A stretch of DNA of 64,000 bases from Microbulbifer agarilyticus (GTDB lineage Bacteria > Pseudomonadota > Gammaproteobacteria > Pseudomonadales > Cellvibrionaceae), in contig NZ_JAIUZM010000001.1 of the NCBI RefSeq assembly GCF_020171345.1, positions 372,001 through 436,000 of the forward strand. Reading direction: 5' to 3'. The translations under genes were made by a program, and so were the position numbers. The notes below the pieces were generated by a model, which worked only from the letters and a program-made list of their open reading frames with translations, made no database searches and was not told the DNA's origin. Below, in pieces: positions 50,066-59,662 of this stretch. Position 1 is the stretch's first letter. Every line of letters starts with the position of its first letter.

Positions 50066-50785
50066 ATGGGCAGAGCCTACCAGAACCGCAAAGAGTCGAT
50101 GGCCAAGACCTCGAACATGAAGGCCAGGGTCTACAGCCGCTATGGCCGTGAGATCTACGTGACCGCAAAGTCTGGCGGCATTGACCCCAACGGTAACCTG
50201 GCCCTGCGCAGCCTGATCGACCGCGCCAAGAAAGAGCAGGTCCCCGCCCATGTGATTGAAAAAGCCATCGACAAGGCCAAGGGCGGCGCCGGTGAAGACT
50301 TCGCGCGCGCCCGCTACGAAGGTTTTGGCCCCGGCGGTTGCATGGCCATCATCGAGTGCCTGACCGACAACCCGAACCGTACTTTCGGTGATGTGCGCCA
50401 GGCGTTTACCAAAACCAAGACCAAGATCGGCACCGAGGGCTCCGTTAGCCACAGCTTCGACCATCTGGCGATTCTCGTCTTCAAGCACGATGACGAAGAA
50501 GCCGTACTGGAAGCCCTGATGGAAGGGGATGTGGACGTAACAGACATCGAAAACGAAGACGGTAAGCTTTCCGTATTCGCACCGCAGTCCGAGTACTTCA
50601 AGGCCAAGCAGGCACTGATCGAAGCCTTTGGCGAGATTGATTTCGACGTGGATGAGATCCAGTTTGTGCCGCAGACCTACACCCAGATCAGCGGTGACGA
50701 CGTAGCGCTGTTTGAGAAGTTTATTAACATGCTGGAAGACCTGGAGGATGTGCAGGCGGTTTATCACAATGTGGAAAACCCCTGA
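50066..50785 (+). CDS. yeeN: YebC/PmpR family protein, YeeN subgroup
   Basis: 239 aa with the ATG at 50066 ([15 protein letters not shown]), CGGAG 8 nt ahead; the longer frame adds 24 atypical residues. Conserved [16 protein letters not shown] and [23 protein letters not shown] stretches match YebC/YeeN. YebC proteins have been described as DNA-binding regulators and more recently as factors that help ribosomes through proline runs; YeeN is an unstudied sister. Single gene, followed by a hairpin. Confidence 0.93.
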   Translation: MGRAYQNRKESMAKTSNMKARVYSRYGREIYVTAKSGGIDPNGNLALRSLIDRAKKEQVPAHVIEKAIDKAKGGAGEDFARARYEGFGPGGCMAIIECLTDNPNRTFGDVRQAFTKTKTKIGTEGSVSHSFDHLAILVFKHDDEEAVLEALMEGDVDVTDIENEDGKLSVFAPQSEYFKAKQALIEAFGEIDFDVDEIQFVPQTYTQISGDDVALFEKFINMLEDLEDVQAVYHNVENP

Positions 50786-50806
50786 TTTTCAGCGGCGAGT
50801 AAAAAC

Positions 50807-50832
50807 TGGCGCATCCGGTTTGTGATGCGCCA
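50807..50832 (+). terminator. hairpin after yeeN
   Basis: Perfect 9-bp arms TGGCGCATC and GATGCGCCA with an 8-nt loop, 21 nt after the stop. There is no T-run, so it may stabilise the 3' end instead of terminating. The rest of 50786-51014 has no gene I can support; a 24-codon ATG frame at 50960 overlaps tae4 and is probably not real. Confidence 0.5.
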
Positions 50833-51014
50833 ACCTCCCACCTATCCCTCACACAAAAACCACCTCTCCCCCCTCCCTCCTTAGTTATAGTTTTTAATCG
50901 CAATAAGATTCATTTTGCGCCATTCCAGTTTAACTGGTACTGGCGTAAAGGGACGCATAATGACAAAGAGTGGTATTTTCTACCTACTCTCTTTTTCGAA
51001 GCAGAAACTATTCT

Positions 51015-51518
51015 ATGAAGCGCCCAAATATTGAGGATGCGTGGCAATCTTTCCAGGAAGTTTATGCGGATATTGGAAAATCTGTATCTGCGGTGGGCAC
51101 TAAGCTCGGCGGGAAAGTCGACTACAACATAAATAAAGTACCGCAAGGACAAGGTCGATTCGAAAACGCCTGTGCGATTCGTATGAGCTATGTGCTCAAC
51201 GAGAATGGCATCAATATACCGTATTTAAGTGGACAAACAGTATCCGGCGCCCAAGGTCGCTGGTACATTTACAAAGTCAAAACCCTGATCGCCTATCTTA
51301 AGAAAACCTTTGGAACTCCTGAACACACCTTCCGAAACCCAGATGAAATTTCGTTCACAGACAAAAAGGGAATTTTAGTGTTTGAGGTCGATCAATGGAG
51401 TGATGCCAGCGGCCACGCTACCATCTGGAACGGCAACGCCTGCTCTGACAAATGTTATTTTCCAATTTCGAAAAAGGCCTTCTTATGGGAACTCAAAAGC
51501 AAGCACTCGCCTTTTTAA
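51015..51518 (+). CDS. tae4: type VI secretion amidase effector Tae4
   Basis: 167 aa. Matches the Tae4 family of cell-wall DL-endopeptidases injected into rivals. Cys53 in ENACAIRMSYVL is the expected nucleophile, His134 in WSDASGHATIWNG the base, and Asp145 between the paired Cys143/Cys147 (CSDKC) is a further active-site candidate. There is no signal peptide, as for T6SS cargo. The ATG at 51015 (MKRPNIEDAW) is chosen; an in-frame GTG lies at 50970. The region is visibly AT-richer than its neighbours, and no T6SS structural gene, VgrG or PAAR gene is in the window. Overlaps the immunity gene by 34 nt. Confidence 0.93.
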   Translation: MKRPNIEDAWQSFQEVYADIGKSVSAVGTKLGGKVDYNINKVPQGQGRFENACAIRMSYVLNENGINIPYLSGQTVSGAQGRWYIYKVKTLIAYLKKTFGTPEHTFRNPDEISFTDKKGILVFEVDQWSDASGHATIWNGNACSDKCYFPISKKAFLWELKSKHSPF

Positions 51519-51904
51519 GCTTTTTTCTGTTATCGGCCTGCGGCGAAAGCACTGCATCAAACCTGCGTGAAATCACTAAAGAAGAAAAGGATTTCCGAAA
51601 ATACGCAACAGCTATTTGCCTAGGGTCTTCATTTTCGGAAAAGTCAATTAGGGCTGACGCTAATCGTTCTGCGAACGTATATATGGGAAATGTCGACCTG
51701 GCGGCTTACGAAGCCTTGAGAGCTCAACTAAAAAACTGGAAGCCAACCGAATTTACAACCAAAAACGGATCTCAAGCCGCGATTACTCGCTGTATAGAGT
51801 TTTCGGAGTCTAAAGAGGTTAAGCAACTCTTCAATGAATTTGACCCGTGCAGCCACAAAGAGGCTTGGCTGGATCAGACGAACTTTGACGCTCAGTGCGA
51901 ATAG
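51485..51904 (+). CDS. tai4: Tae4 immunity protein Tai4 (lipoprotein)
   Basis: 139 aa from the ATG at 51485. The N-terminus is a signal peptide with lipobox LLSAC (Cys ~18), so it sits in the periplasm where Tae4 acts. The body matches Tai4: YATAICLGSSF, DANRSANVYMGNVDLAAYEAL, and AAITRCIEFSESKEV. Cys residues are likely in a disulfide. Overlap with tae4 couples toxin and antidote synthesis. Confidence 0.88.
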   Translation: MGTQKQALAFLSFFLLSACGESTASNLREITKEEKDFRKYATAICLGSSFSEKSIRADANRSANVYMGNVDLAAYEALRAQLKNWKPTEFTTKNGSQAAITRCIEFSESKEVKQLFNEFDPCSHKEAWLDQTNFDAQCE

Positions 51905-52041
51905 TCGCTGCTGTTGAAAACCCACACACTCCCCACGAGGAGGCCTATCACGCTACCCCTCAACATTTAAAGAACCCTCGGAGACGATGACGCTCACGCT
52001 AAACTTACCGAATACATACCAAGAGACCACATAGTATTCAT

Positions 52042-52566
52042 ATGCCTCTGGAGAACAATAAAACTGAATCAGAATGTATAGGGTTTGGCGGCGGCTGCCA
52101 CTGGTGTACAGAAGCTGTATTTCAGCAGTTGCGCGGTGTTGAGCGCGTCGACCAAGGGTACATCGCATCACAGCCTCCGAATTCAGGCTTTTCAGAGGCT
52201 GTGATCGTACACTTTGACCCCGACGAAATTTCCCTGGAAACGCTGATTGAGGTGCACCTATATACGCACAGCGCTACAGCGGCTCACCAATTGCGTAAGA
52301 ATTACCGCAGCGCGATCTACTTTTTTAGCGAGCAACAAAGGGAGATTGCCCAAGAGGCTTTGCGCAAATTTCAAAATGATTTCGCTGATCCATTGATCAC
52401 TCAGATCTTGCCCTACCACGCATTTCGAAGTTCAGACCCACAGCATACGAATTATTATTCCACTGACCCACAGCGGCCATTTTGCCAGAGGTACATCGAG
52501 CCGAAACTTCAGCTGCTTCAGAGCAAATTCTTAGACGGGTTAAAAAAACGGAAGGACTCTGACTGA
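52042..52566 (+). CDS. msrA: peptide methionine sulfoxide reductase MsrA, variant class
   Basis: 174 aa. Reduces methionine-S-sulfoxide. The active site reads GGGCHWCTEAVFQ: Cys19 is the catalytic Cys, with a His-Trp-Cys after it in place of the common Phe-Trp-Gly/Cys. The QGNDxGTQYRS motif of ordinary MsrA is changed to AAHQLRKNYRS, and a Cys in RPFCQRYIEPKL is the likely resolving residue. It looks like the divergent MsrA class also found outside proteobacteria. No clear ribosome site. AT-richer than the housekeeping genes, like the Tae4/Tai4 pair beside it, so all three may have come in together. Confidence 0.88.
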   Translation: MPLENNKTESECIGFGGGCHWCTEAVFQQLRGVERVDQGYIASQPPNSGFSEAVIVHFDPDEISLETLIEVHLYTHSATAAHQLRKNYRSAIYFFSEQQREIAQEALRKFQNDFADPLITQILPYHAFRSSDPQHTNYYSTDPQRPFCQRYIEPKLQLLQSKFLDGLKKRKDSD

Positions 52567-52577
52567 GCCAGAAACAC

Positions 52578-52602
52578 AAAAGCCCCGCACTGCGGGGCTT
52601 TT
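52578..52602. terminator. bidirectional terminator between msrA and tRNA-Leu
   Basis: Perfect 12-bp arms AAAAGCCCCGCA and TGCGGGGCTTTT. It serves msrA on the plus strand and the secG-tRNA-Leu transcript on the minus strand. Confidence 0.9.
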
Positions 52603-52641
52603 GGAAGAATACCGAACTCATGCGAAGCTCGGTTTTCAATG

Positions 52642-52727
52642 TGGTGCCCAGGGCGGGACTTGAACCCGCACGAGCATAGCTCACTACCCCCTCAAGATAG
52701 CGTGTCTACCAATTCCACCACCTGGGC
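52642..52727 (-). tRNA. tRNA-Leu(GAG)
   Basis: 86 nt with encoded CCA and a long variable arm (type II). Acceptor stem GCCCAGG/CCTGGGC, anticodon loop TTGAGGG with GAG. It follows secG, as in pseudomonads, and is where the ancestral cluster breaks off. Confidence 0.97.
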
Positions 52728-52761
52728 AAAAACTTTTCAGTTTTTGATTTCGCCTTTCGGC

Positions 52762-53190
52762 TTACTGAGGCTGTTCCTCAGTGTCTGCTTCCGGCAGTTC
52801 AGCCTGCGGGGCTTCTTCTGCGGAGGGCAGTTCGTCGGCCGGAGCAGCTTCCTGAACTTCAGGGATGTCGCTCTCGATGACCGCCGGAACGTCGTCCTGC
52901 TGTTCGCGGGACTCAACTGCTGCAGGAACCTGCGGCAGACCGTCGATGTCCGGTGCTTTGTTGACGCTGGCGAGGTAGGCCAGGCCAAAGCTGGTGACGA
53001 AGAATACCGTCGCCATAATTGCAGTCAAGCGGGAAAAGAAATTTCCGCTACCCTGGCTGCCAAATACGGTTTGCGAAGCGCCGGCACCGAAAGATGCACC
53101 CGCTTCAGCACCCTTACCCTGCTGCAGCAAAATCAGCGCGATGATACTCAGCGCGGTGAGGATGTGTACGATTAAAACCAGTTTTTCCAT
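52762..53190 (-). CDS. secG: preprotein translocase subunit SecG
   Basis: 142 aa. Two membrane helices (about 3-22 and 52-72) with the conserved LIHxLxAxxxIxLILLQQGKGAEAGASFG region and ASQTVFGSQGSGNFFSR loop. SecG aids SecYEG by flipping during SecA cycles. A long Glu/Pro/Ala-rich acidic tail (about 85-142) makes it longer than E. coli SecG (110 aa). It lies 34 nt upstream of tRNA-Leu. Confidence 0.96.
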   Translation of the reverse strand: MEKLVLIVHILTALSIIALILLQQGKGAEAGASFGAGASQTVFGSQGSGNFFSRLTAIMATVFFVTSFGLAYLASVNKAPDIDGLPQVPAAVESREQQDDVPAVIESDIPEVQEAAPADELPSAEEAPQAELPEADTEEQPQ

Positions 53191-53246
53191 TGTCCAGAAA
53201 ACCTGCTGTCGGGCATCTGCCCTTGCTCAAAATTTCTTTGCTGCGC

Positions 53247-53984
53247 TCAATCGGCGGCGCGGCAAATCTGAATAAATTCTTCGGCCTTTAATGAGGCCCC
53301 GCCCACCAAGGCACCGTCAATATCGGGCTTGGCAAACAGTTCTGCGGCGTTACCGGCTTTTACGCTACCACCGTAGAGAATCTGTACCTGCTCTCCAGCT
53401 TCACCCAGCTGTTCGCGGATAAAGCGGTGCACTTCCTGCGCCTGTTCCGGGGTAGCCGTTTTACCGGTGCCAATCGCCCACACAGGCTCATAGGCGATGA
53501 CCGCATTTTGCCAGGTATCTGACAGACCAAGGTCAACCACGGCCTGAATCTGCGCGGCAACTACTTCCAGAGCCTTGCCAGATTCACGCTCTTCCAGCGA
53601 CTCTCCCACACACAGCATGGGAACGAGGCCTGAAGCCTTGGCTGCGGCGAACTTCTCCGCTACCAGTGCGCTGGTTTCACCGTACAGGCTTCTGCGCTCT
53701 GAATGACCAACGATGACGTAATCGGCACCGAAGTCTTTCAGCATCTCAGCGGAGACTTCGCCGGTGAAAGCACCGGAGGCTTGTTCGCTGAGGTTCTGTG
53801 CCCCAAGGCCCAGATCGCTGGCAATCTCTCCGACCAGGCCCAGATAGGGGTATGGCGGGCAGATCACTACCTGTGCGGAGCATTTACCGGACTCAAGTCC
53901 GCTGTTCAGCTCGGCCAACAGTTGCTCGGCAAACGTCTTGCTGCCGTGCATTTTCCAGTTGGCGGCAACCAGTGTTTTACGCAT
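53247..53984 (-). CDS. tpiA: triosephosphate isomerase
   Basis: 245 aa with the ATG at 53984 (MRKTLVAANWKMHG), preceded by GGAGGAG; the longer frame to 54032 is not needed. Interconverts DHAP and glyceraldehyde-3-phosphate. NWKMHG, GHSERR and the active-site AYEPVWAIGTGKTATPEQA are intact. Sits between glmM and secG. Confidence 0.98.
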   Translation of the reverse strand: MRKTLVAANWKMHGSKTFAEQLLAELNSGLESGKCSAQVVICPPYPYLGLVGEIASDLGLGAQNLSEQASGAFTGEVSAEMLKDFGADYVIVGHSERRSLYGETSALVAEKFAAAKASGLVPMLCVGESLEERESGKALEVVAAQIQAVVDLGLSDTWQNAVIAYEPVWAIGTGKTATPEQAQEVHRFIREQLGEAGEQVQILYGGSVKAGNAAELFAKPDIDGALVGGASLKAEEFIQICRAAD

Positions 53985-54122
53985 GGGTGCTCCTCCAAGG
54001 GGCGCAAATCTTAGCGGTATTGCCGGTAACATACAACCAGCGTTTTCGGATATTTATTGATTTTTCAATGGCTTCCGACACTTTGGGCTCACTTGCCGCC
54101 CTGCTCAGACGCCAGGCCGCTC

Positions 54123-55469
54123 TCACGCGTTCCCCACGCGCTCCACCACCTGGGCGATGTCAGCCGCTAACTGTTCAACGAGCGGTCCGTCCTTACCCTC
54201 AACCATTACCCGAATCAGCGGCTCGGTGCCAGACGGGCGCAACAGCACCCGGCCGCTATCCGCCAGGGTGGACTCAGCCTGGGCAACGGCGGCCTGCACG
54301 TCAGTATGCTCCAGCACGCCGTCGCGGCTGGCGAGGCGCACATTGATCATATGCTGGGGCAACATGTCCATTTTTTCGCTCAGCTGGTCGAGCGACTCGC
54401 CGAAGTCACTAACCGCACGCAAAACCTGCAATGCGGAGATGATGCCGTCACCGGTGGTGGTCACATCGGTGCAGACAATATGCCCGGAGGACTCGCCACC
54501 CAGGGTCCAGCCGTTCTTGTACATCATCTCCAGTACATAGCGGTCACCAACCTTGGCCCGTGCGAAGGGTATGGCACGCTCTTTCAGGGCCAGTTCGAAG
54601 CCGTAGTTACTCATTTGTGTTCCGACCACACCGCTGCAACCGCCGAGGAATTGCTGGCGATGAATGGCGATCAGGAACAACAACTGGTCACCGTCGATCA
54701 GCTTGCCGTTTTTGTCCACAAACATCACCCGGTCACCATCGCCATCAAACGCGATACCCAGATCCGCACCGCGCTCTACGACCGCTTGTTGCAGCTTCTC
54801 GGGCTTGGTGGAACCGCAGTCCAGGTTGATATTCAGTCCGTCCGGCTGCACACCAATAGCGTGCACTTCGGCACCGAGCTCACTAAATACCTTGGGCGCG
54901 ATGTGGTAGGTGGCTCCGTTGGAGCAATCCAGAACGATATTCAGGCCCTGCAGAGAGTAGCGCCAGGGGGTACTCGCCTTGCAGAACTCGATGTAGCGAC
55001 CCACGGCATCATCAATACGCCAGGCCTTACCCAGGTCCTTGGCAGTTTCCATGGGCAGATCTAACGCCGCTTCGATTTCGGCTTCAACCTCGTCAGGCAG
55101 CTTACTGCCGTCGGCACTGAAGAATTTGATGCCATTGTCTTGATACGGGTTGTGCGAGGCACTGATCACGATGCCGGCCTGGGCATGAAAGGTACGCGTG
55201 AGATAGGCAATCGCCGGGGTGGGCATGGGGCCGAGCAGACCGACGTCGACGCCGGCATTGATCAGGCCCGCCTCCAGCGCGGCCTCAAACATATAGCCCG
55301 ACACGCGGGTATCTTTGCCGATCAGGATGCGGCTGCGCCCTTTCCCTGCACGGTTTGCACCCAGCACCTTGCCGGCGGCGTAGCCGAGACGCAGCATGAA
55401 ATCTGGAGTGATGGGGCCCTTCCCGACCTGGCCGCGGATACCGTCTGTGCCAAAGTACTTTCTTGTCAT
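54123..55469 (-). CDS. glmM: phosphoglucosamine mutase
   Basis: 448 aa. Turns glucosamine-6-phosphate into glucosamine-1-phosphate for UDP-GlcNAc, hence peptidoglycan and LPS. The phosphoserine loop [15 protein letters not shown], the metal loop [11 protein letters not shown], and the C-terminal [15 protein letters not shown] are all conserved. It follows folP by 31 nt, as in most proteobacteria. Confidence 0.98.
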   Translation of the reverse strand: MTRKYFGTDGIRGQVGKGPITPDFMLRLGYAAGKVLGANRAGKGRSRILIGKDTRVSGYMFEAALEAGLINAGVDVGLLGPMPTPAIAYLTRTFHAQAGIVISASHNPYQDNGIKFFSADGSKLPDEVEAEIEAALDLPMETAKDLGKAWRIDDAVGRYIEFCKASTPWRYSLQGLNIVLDCSNGATYHIAPKVFSELGAEVHAIGVQPDGLNINLDCGSTKPEKLQQAVVERGADLGIAFDGDGDRVMFVDKNGKLIDGDQLLFLIAIHRQQFLGGCSGVVGTQMSNYGFELALKERAIPFARAKVGDRYVLEMMYKNGWTLGGESSGHIVCTDVTTTGDGIISALQVLRAVSDFGESLDQLSEKMDMLPQHMINVRLASRDGVLEHTDVQAAVAQAESTLADSGRVLLRPSGTEPLIRVMVEGKDGPLVEQLAADIAQVVERVGNA

Positions 55470-55500
55470 CTGATCACTCGCTTCTCATTCACCGCCCCAC

Positions 55501-56343
55501 TCAGGGGCAATCTACCAATTGTTGTAATTTCAGCACATCTGCGGTGGCGGCAACGTCGTGCACGCGAATAATCGCGGCACCGCGTTGGGCGGCCAGCATA
55601 GCCAGCGCCAGGCTGCCGGCGAGGCGTTCATCGACCTCGCGTCCCAGCAACCGCCCGATCATGGATTTGCGCGACAAGCCCACCAGCAGAGGCACCCCTT
55701 TGGGCGCCAGCTCGGGCAGATGGCGCAGCAGCGCAAGATTGTGCTCGTCGTTCTTGCCGAAACCAAAGCCCGGGTCGAACATGATCTTTTCCCGCGGGAT
55801 ACCCGCGTCGACGCAGGCCTGCAGGCGCGTATCGAGGTAAGCGCGTACTTCGGCCACCACATCCGCATATTCGGGCTTGTCCTGCATGGTGCCGGGCTGC
55901 CCCTGCATATGCATCAGGCACACCGGCAAACCGGTCGCGGCAGCGGCCTGCAGTGCCCCTGGCCGGGTCAGTGCGCGCACATCGTTGATGATACCGGCGC
56001 CAGCTGCGGCGGCATTGTGCATTACCGAGGCGGTGCTGGTATCGACAGAGATCACAACATCCAGACGTGCTGCAATGGCTTCCACTACCGGCACCACGCG
56101 CGCCAACTCTTCCTGTTCGGACACCGGCGCCGCACCCGGGCGGGTAGACTCGCCGCCAATATCGAGAATGGATGCGCCATCTCGCACCATCTGCTCGGCA
56201 CGCTGTAGCACCAGATCCAGATTTAAACCACCGTCGCCGTAATAGCTGCCGCCATCGGAAAAGGAATCTGGCGTGGTGTTGAGGATGCCCATCACTTGCG
56301 GACGGGACAGGTCCAGCATGCGCTGGCCGCACAGTAACTTCAT
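55501..56343 (-). CDS. folP: dihydropteroate synthase
   Basis: 280 aa. Joins p-aminobenzoate to the pterin pyrophosphate in folate synthesis; target of sulfonamides. GILNTTPDSFSDGG, DIGGESTRPGA, VSVDTSTA, NDVRAL and FDPGFGFGK motifs are all present. Located between ftsH and glmM. Confidence 0.98.
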   Translation of the reverse strand: MKLLCGQRMLDLSRPQVMGILNTTPDSFSDGGSYYGDGGLNLDLVLQRAEQMVRDGASILDIGGESTRPGAAPVSEQEELARVVPVVEAIAARLDVVISVDTSTASVMHNAAAAGAGIINDVRALTRPGALQAAAATGLPVCLMHMQGQPGTMQDKPEYADVVAEVRAYLDTRLQACVDAGIPREKIMFDPGFGFGKNDEHNLALLRHLPELAPKGVPLLVGLSRKSMIGRLLGREVDERLAGSLALAMLAAQRGAAIIRVHDVAATADVLKLQQLVDCP

Positions 56344-56424
56344 ATCGTTCTTATCGCTTGATGCAACTCAAGCGGCGCCGCGGGAAAAGATCTGCAGGCG
56401 TCGCTTGGTATTGCTAGATATACA

Positions 56425-56459
56425 AAGCGGGCCTGCTAGTGAATAGCAGGCCCGCTTCG
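56425..56459 (-). terminator. rho-independent terminator after ftsH
   Basis: Perfect 14-bp arms AAGCGGGCCTGCTA and TAGCAGGCCCGCTT around a 5-nt loop, followed on the minus strand by TTGTATAT. It lies between ftsH and folP, so folP may need its own promoter or read-through. Confidence 0.8.
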
Positions 56460-56500
56460 CGGTCGATACTGGAAGCGTATCGACAGAGTCCGCCTATCAA

Positions 56501-58408
56501 TCAGTGACCGTTAACCGGGCCACCTACGGAGCTGTCACCATCCTCGGACTTGCTTTCCGGCTTGATGTCGTCGGAAGAGTCACCACCGGTGTAGTCGTTG
56601 TCGTGCCAGTCTCTCGGCGGGCGTACCTTGCGGCGCGCCATCAGGTCATCCACTTGTTCCGCATCCAGGGTCTCGTATTCCATCAGCGCGTCTTTCATCG
56701 CTTCCAGGATATCGCGGTTTTCTTCCAACAGCTTCTGCGCACGGTCGTAGCAAGTGTCGATAATTCGGCGCACTTCCTCATCGATTTCGTTCGAGGTCTT
56801 GCCGGATACCGGGTTACCCTGGCCGGGCTGACCGCTCTCGTCTTCGCCGTAGTGCAGCGGGCCGAGCTTCTCCGACAGGCCCCACTTGGTGACCATGTTG
56901 CGGGCAATATCGGTAGCGCGCTCAATATCGTTGGAGGCACCGGTGGTTACACCATCCACCCCCAGGGTCATTTCTTCAGCAATACGGCCGCCAAACAGGG
57001 AGCACAGCTGGGATTCCAGCGCGCGCTTGGACAGGCTGTATTTGTCTTCTTCCGGCAGGAACTGGGTAACACCCAGGGCGCGGCCGCGCGGAATGATGGT
57101 GACCTTGTGCACCGGATCGTGCTCCGGCACCAGGCGACCAATAATGGCGTGACCCGCTTCGTGGTACGCGGTATTGGTCTTTTCCTTCTCGTTCATCACC
57201 ATGGACTTGCGCTCGGCACCCATCATGATCTTGTCACGGGCACGCTCGAACTCGTCCATGGTCACCATGCGGCGGTTGGCGCGGGCGGCAAACAGGGCAG
57301 CCTCATTCACCAGGTTGGCCAGATCCGCACCGGAGAAGCCGGGAGTACCACGGGCAATGGTCTGCGGGTCGACCTTCTCGTCCAGCGGCACCTTGCGCAT
57401 GTGCACCTTCAGGATCTGCTCGCGGCCGCGGATGTCCGGCAGGCCGACAAACACCTGGCGGTCGAAGCGGCCCGGGCGCAGCAGCGCGGAGTCGAGTACG
57501 TCCGGACGGTTAGTGGCGGCGATCACAATTACGCCTTCGTTGCCTTCAAAGCCGTCCATCTCTACCAGGAGCTGGTTCAGGGTCTGTTCGCGCTCGTCGT
57601 GGCCTCCGCCTACACCGGCACCGCGGTGACGGCCGACGGCGTCGATCTCATCGATAAAGATGATGCACGGGGCCTGCTTCTTGGCCTGCTCGAACATGTC
57701 GCGCACACGGGAGGCGCCCACACCAACGAACATTTCCACGAAGTCGGAACCGGAAATCGAGAAGAACGGTACCTTGGCTTCACCGGCAATAGCCTTGGCC
57801 AGCAAGGTTTTACCGGTGCCGGGAGGGCCCGCCATCAGCACGCCGCGCGGGATGGCACCGCCGAGGCGCTGGAATTTGGACGGGTCGCGTAGGAACTCCA
57901 CCAGTTCCTGCACGTCTTCTTTCGCTTCATCCACACCCGCCACATCGGCGAAGGTAGTTTTAATCTGGTCTTCGCCCAACAGGCGCGCCTTGCTCTTGCC
58001 GAATGCCATAGGCCCGGAACGACCACCGGCACCGCCCTGCATTTGGCGCATAAAGAACATAAACACGGCAATGATGATCAGGATCGGGAAGCTGGCCACC
58101 AGCAGCTGCTGCCAGAGGCTGGCACTTTCCGGCTCGCGACCGTTGAACTCGACGCCGCCGCGCACCATTTCATTGGTGAGCTCGTCGTCGATAATTTGCG
58201 GCTGAATGGTCTTGAAGCGGCTGCCGTCGGCTTTCTCGCCGGTAATAACGAGGCCATCAACCAGCACATTTTTGATTTGGCCGGACTGCACATCCTGGAC
58301 AAAGTCGGAATAGTTGAGGGATTCATCCCGGGTTTGCGGCTTGAAGTTCTGGAAAACCATCAGCAGCACCGCGGCGATGATCAACCACAACACCAAATTC
58401 TTTGCCAT
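56501..58408 (-). CDS. ftsH: membrane-anchored ATP-dependent zinc protease FtsH
   Basis: 635 aa with the ATG at 58408 ([16 protein letters not shown]), as in E. coli; a TTG three codons earlier is the only rival. Two membrane helices flank a periplasmic domain (about 25-95). The AAA module has GPPGTGKT (Walker A), IDEIDAVGR (Walker B) and the second-region-of-homology Arg residues ([10 protein letters not shown]). The protease site is HEAGH with a downstream Asp. It degrades misassembled membrane proteins and controls LPS synthesis. Confidence 0.98.
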   Translation of the reverse strand: MAKNLVLWLIIAAVLLMVFQNFKPQTRDESLNYSDFVQDVQSGQIKNVLVDGLVITGEKADGSRFKTIQPQIIDDELTNEMVRGGVEFNGREPESASLWQQLLVASFPILIIIAVFMFFMRQMQGGAGGRSGPMAFGKSKARLLGEDQIKTTFADVAGVDEAKEDVQELVEFLRDPSKFQRLGGAIPRGVLMAGPPGTGKTLLAKAIAGEAKVPFFSISGSDFVEMFVGVGASRVRDMFEQAKKQAPCIIFIDEIDAVGRHRGAGVGGGHDEREQTLNQLLVEMDGFEGNEGVIVIAATNRPDVLDSALLRPGRFDRQVFVGLPDIRGREQILKVHMRKVPLDEKVDPQTIARGTPGFSGADLANLVNEAALFAARANRRMVTMDEFERARDKIMMGAERKSMVMNEKEKTNTAYHEAGHAIIGRLVPEHDPVHKVTIIPRGRALGVTQFLPEEDKYSLSKRALESQLCSLFGGRIAEEMTLGVDGVTTGASNDIERATDIARNMVTKWGLSEKLGPLHYGEDESGQPGQGNPVSGKTSNEIDEEVRRIIDTCYDRAQKLLEENRDILEAMKDALMEYETLDAEQVDDLMARRKVRPPRDWHDNDYTGGDSSDDIKPESKSEDGDSSVGGPVNGH

Positions 58409-58586
58409 ATCGTTCAAAGGGTATGCCCTCTTGCCTGTGCCTTGGTTTGCGCCTTGGCAACTTTATCCATTCCTTCCATCCCACCCAGTATAGGTGGCGA
58501 AAATCGTAAACCTGTCGCCCCGGTCATGGGGACTTTATCAAATCTCGGCAATTAAAGCCTCGCAAGTCAGCCTTTCTCGCCCCGTC

Positions 58587-59207
58587 TTACCCCTTAAAGC
58601 CGCGCGCTACCACATAGACTTCGCGGGAACGCGGACGGGATGCACCGGGCTTGCGGGTTACTACCGTCTGATACTGACTGCGCAGGTCGCGAATCAGTTC
58701 ATCGAACCCTTCCCCCTGGAAGACCTTGGCCACAAAGGCTCCGCCTGACTTCAGGGTCTGGCGCGCCATATCCACTGCCAGCTCCACCAGATACATGGAC
58801 GCGGGCTGATCGACGGCACGCACTCCACTCATATTGGGGGCCATATCGGAAATCACAAGGTCGGCGCGCTCTTCTCCGAGCTTTTCCAGCAACTCTTCGA
58901 ACACGGCCTCCTCGGTGAAATCGCCCTGCACAAAGTCCACGCCCGCCAGCGCATCCATGGGCAGAATATCCGATGCCAGCACCCGGCCCTTGTGACCAAC
59001 AAGTTCTGCAGCCACCTGAGACCAGCCACCGGGGGCGGCGCCCAGATCAACCACGGTCATACCCGGCTTGATCAGACGGTCCTTCTCCTGCAACTCCTGC
59101 AGCTTATAGGAGGCACGGGAGCGGTAGCCCTCTTTCTGGGATTGTTTGACGTAGTGGTCGTTAAAATGTTCACGCAGCCAACGGTGGCTGCTCTTTGATC
59201 GGCCCAT
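58587..59207 (-). CDS. rlmE: 23S rRNA 2'-O-methyltransferase RlmE (RrmJ/FtsJ)
   Basis: 206 aa. Methylates U2552 of 23S rRNA in the A-loop. The K-D-K-E catalytic set is visible ([35 protein letters not shown]). [12 protein letters not shown] is the SAM-binding loop. Divergent from yhbY with a 91-nt gap, and upstream of ftsH as usual. Confidence 0.98.
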   Translation of the reverse strand: MGRSKSSHRWLREHFNDHYVKQSQKEGYRSRASYKLQELQEKDRLIKPGMTVVDLGAAPGGWSQVAAELVGHKGRVLASDILPMDALAGVDFVQGDFTEEAVFEELLEKLGEERADLVISDMAPNMSGVRAVDQPASMYLVELAVDMARQTLKSGGAFVAKVFQGEGFDELIRDLRSQYQTVVTRKPGASRPRSREVYVVARGFKG

Positions 59208-59298
59208 CAGTTACAATACATCGCTAATTTATGGGGTTGTCCACGCGGGTTGCCCACACGTCGAATACCCAAGTATGGGTTTAAGGATGGAGTATTGT

Positions 59299-59604
59299 AT
59301 GCCTTTAACCGCTGACCGCAAAAAAGCGCTGCGCGCCCGTGGCCACAGCCTCAAGCCAATCGTGACCGTTGCCGACAAAGGTCTGACCGAAGGCGTTCTG
59401 GAAGAGTTGAATCGCGCCCTGGAAGATCACGAGCTAATCAAGGTGAAACTGGCGGTGAATGACCGCGATGTGCGCCGCGAACTGATTGGCGAGCTGTGCG
59501 AGCAGAGCAAATCCGAGCTGGTGCAGGAAATCGGCAAAATCGCGCTGATCTTCCGCAAGGCGGAAAAGCCCAACGCGCGCCTTTCCAATCTGCTGCGCCC
59601 CTGA
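59299..59604 (+). CDS. yhbY: ribosome assembly RNA-binding protein YhbY
   Basis: 101 aa, a CRM-domain protein that binds pre-50S particles. Start ATG 59299 (MPLTADRKKALRARGHSLKP) with GGATGGAG 6 nt upstream. GDKGLTEGVLEEL-like helix and the final IGKIALIFRKA strand match the family. The divergent pairing with rlmE is conserved in gammaproteobacteria. Confidence 0.97.
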   Translation: MPLTADRKKALRARGHSLKPIVTVADKGLTEGVLEELNRALEDHELIKVKLAVNDRDVRRELIGELCEQSKSELVQEIGKIALIFRKAEKPNARLSNLLRP

Positions 59605-59662
59605 GGCCCCCTTCCCTTTCTGGCCAGCGCCAGTCCTGGCGCCGGCCCTTAAAAGCTTCTCT

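Noticed and set aside
50960..51034. Short ATG frame (24 codons) overlapping the start of tae4
   Set aside because: AAAGGGA lies upstream, but the peptide is short, featureless and out of frame with tae4; more likely chance.
15516..52641. The 37-kb stretch as a classical integrative element
   Set aside because: No integrase, transposase, phage or conjugation genes are visible, and it includes core metabolic genes (moa, pyk). Rearrangement is the safer reading.
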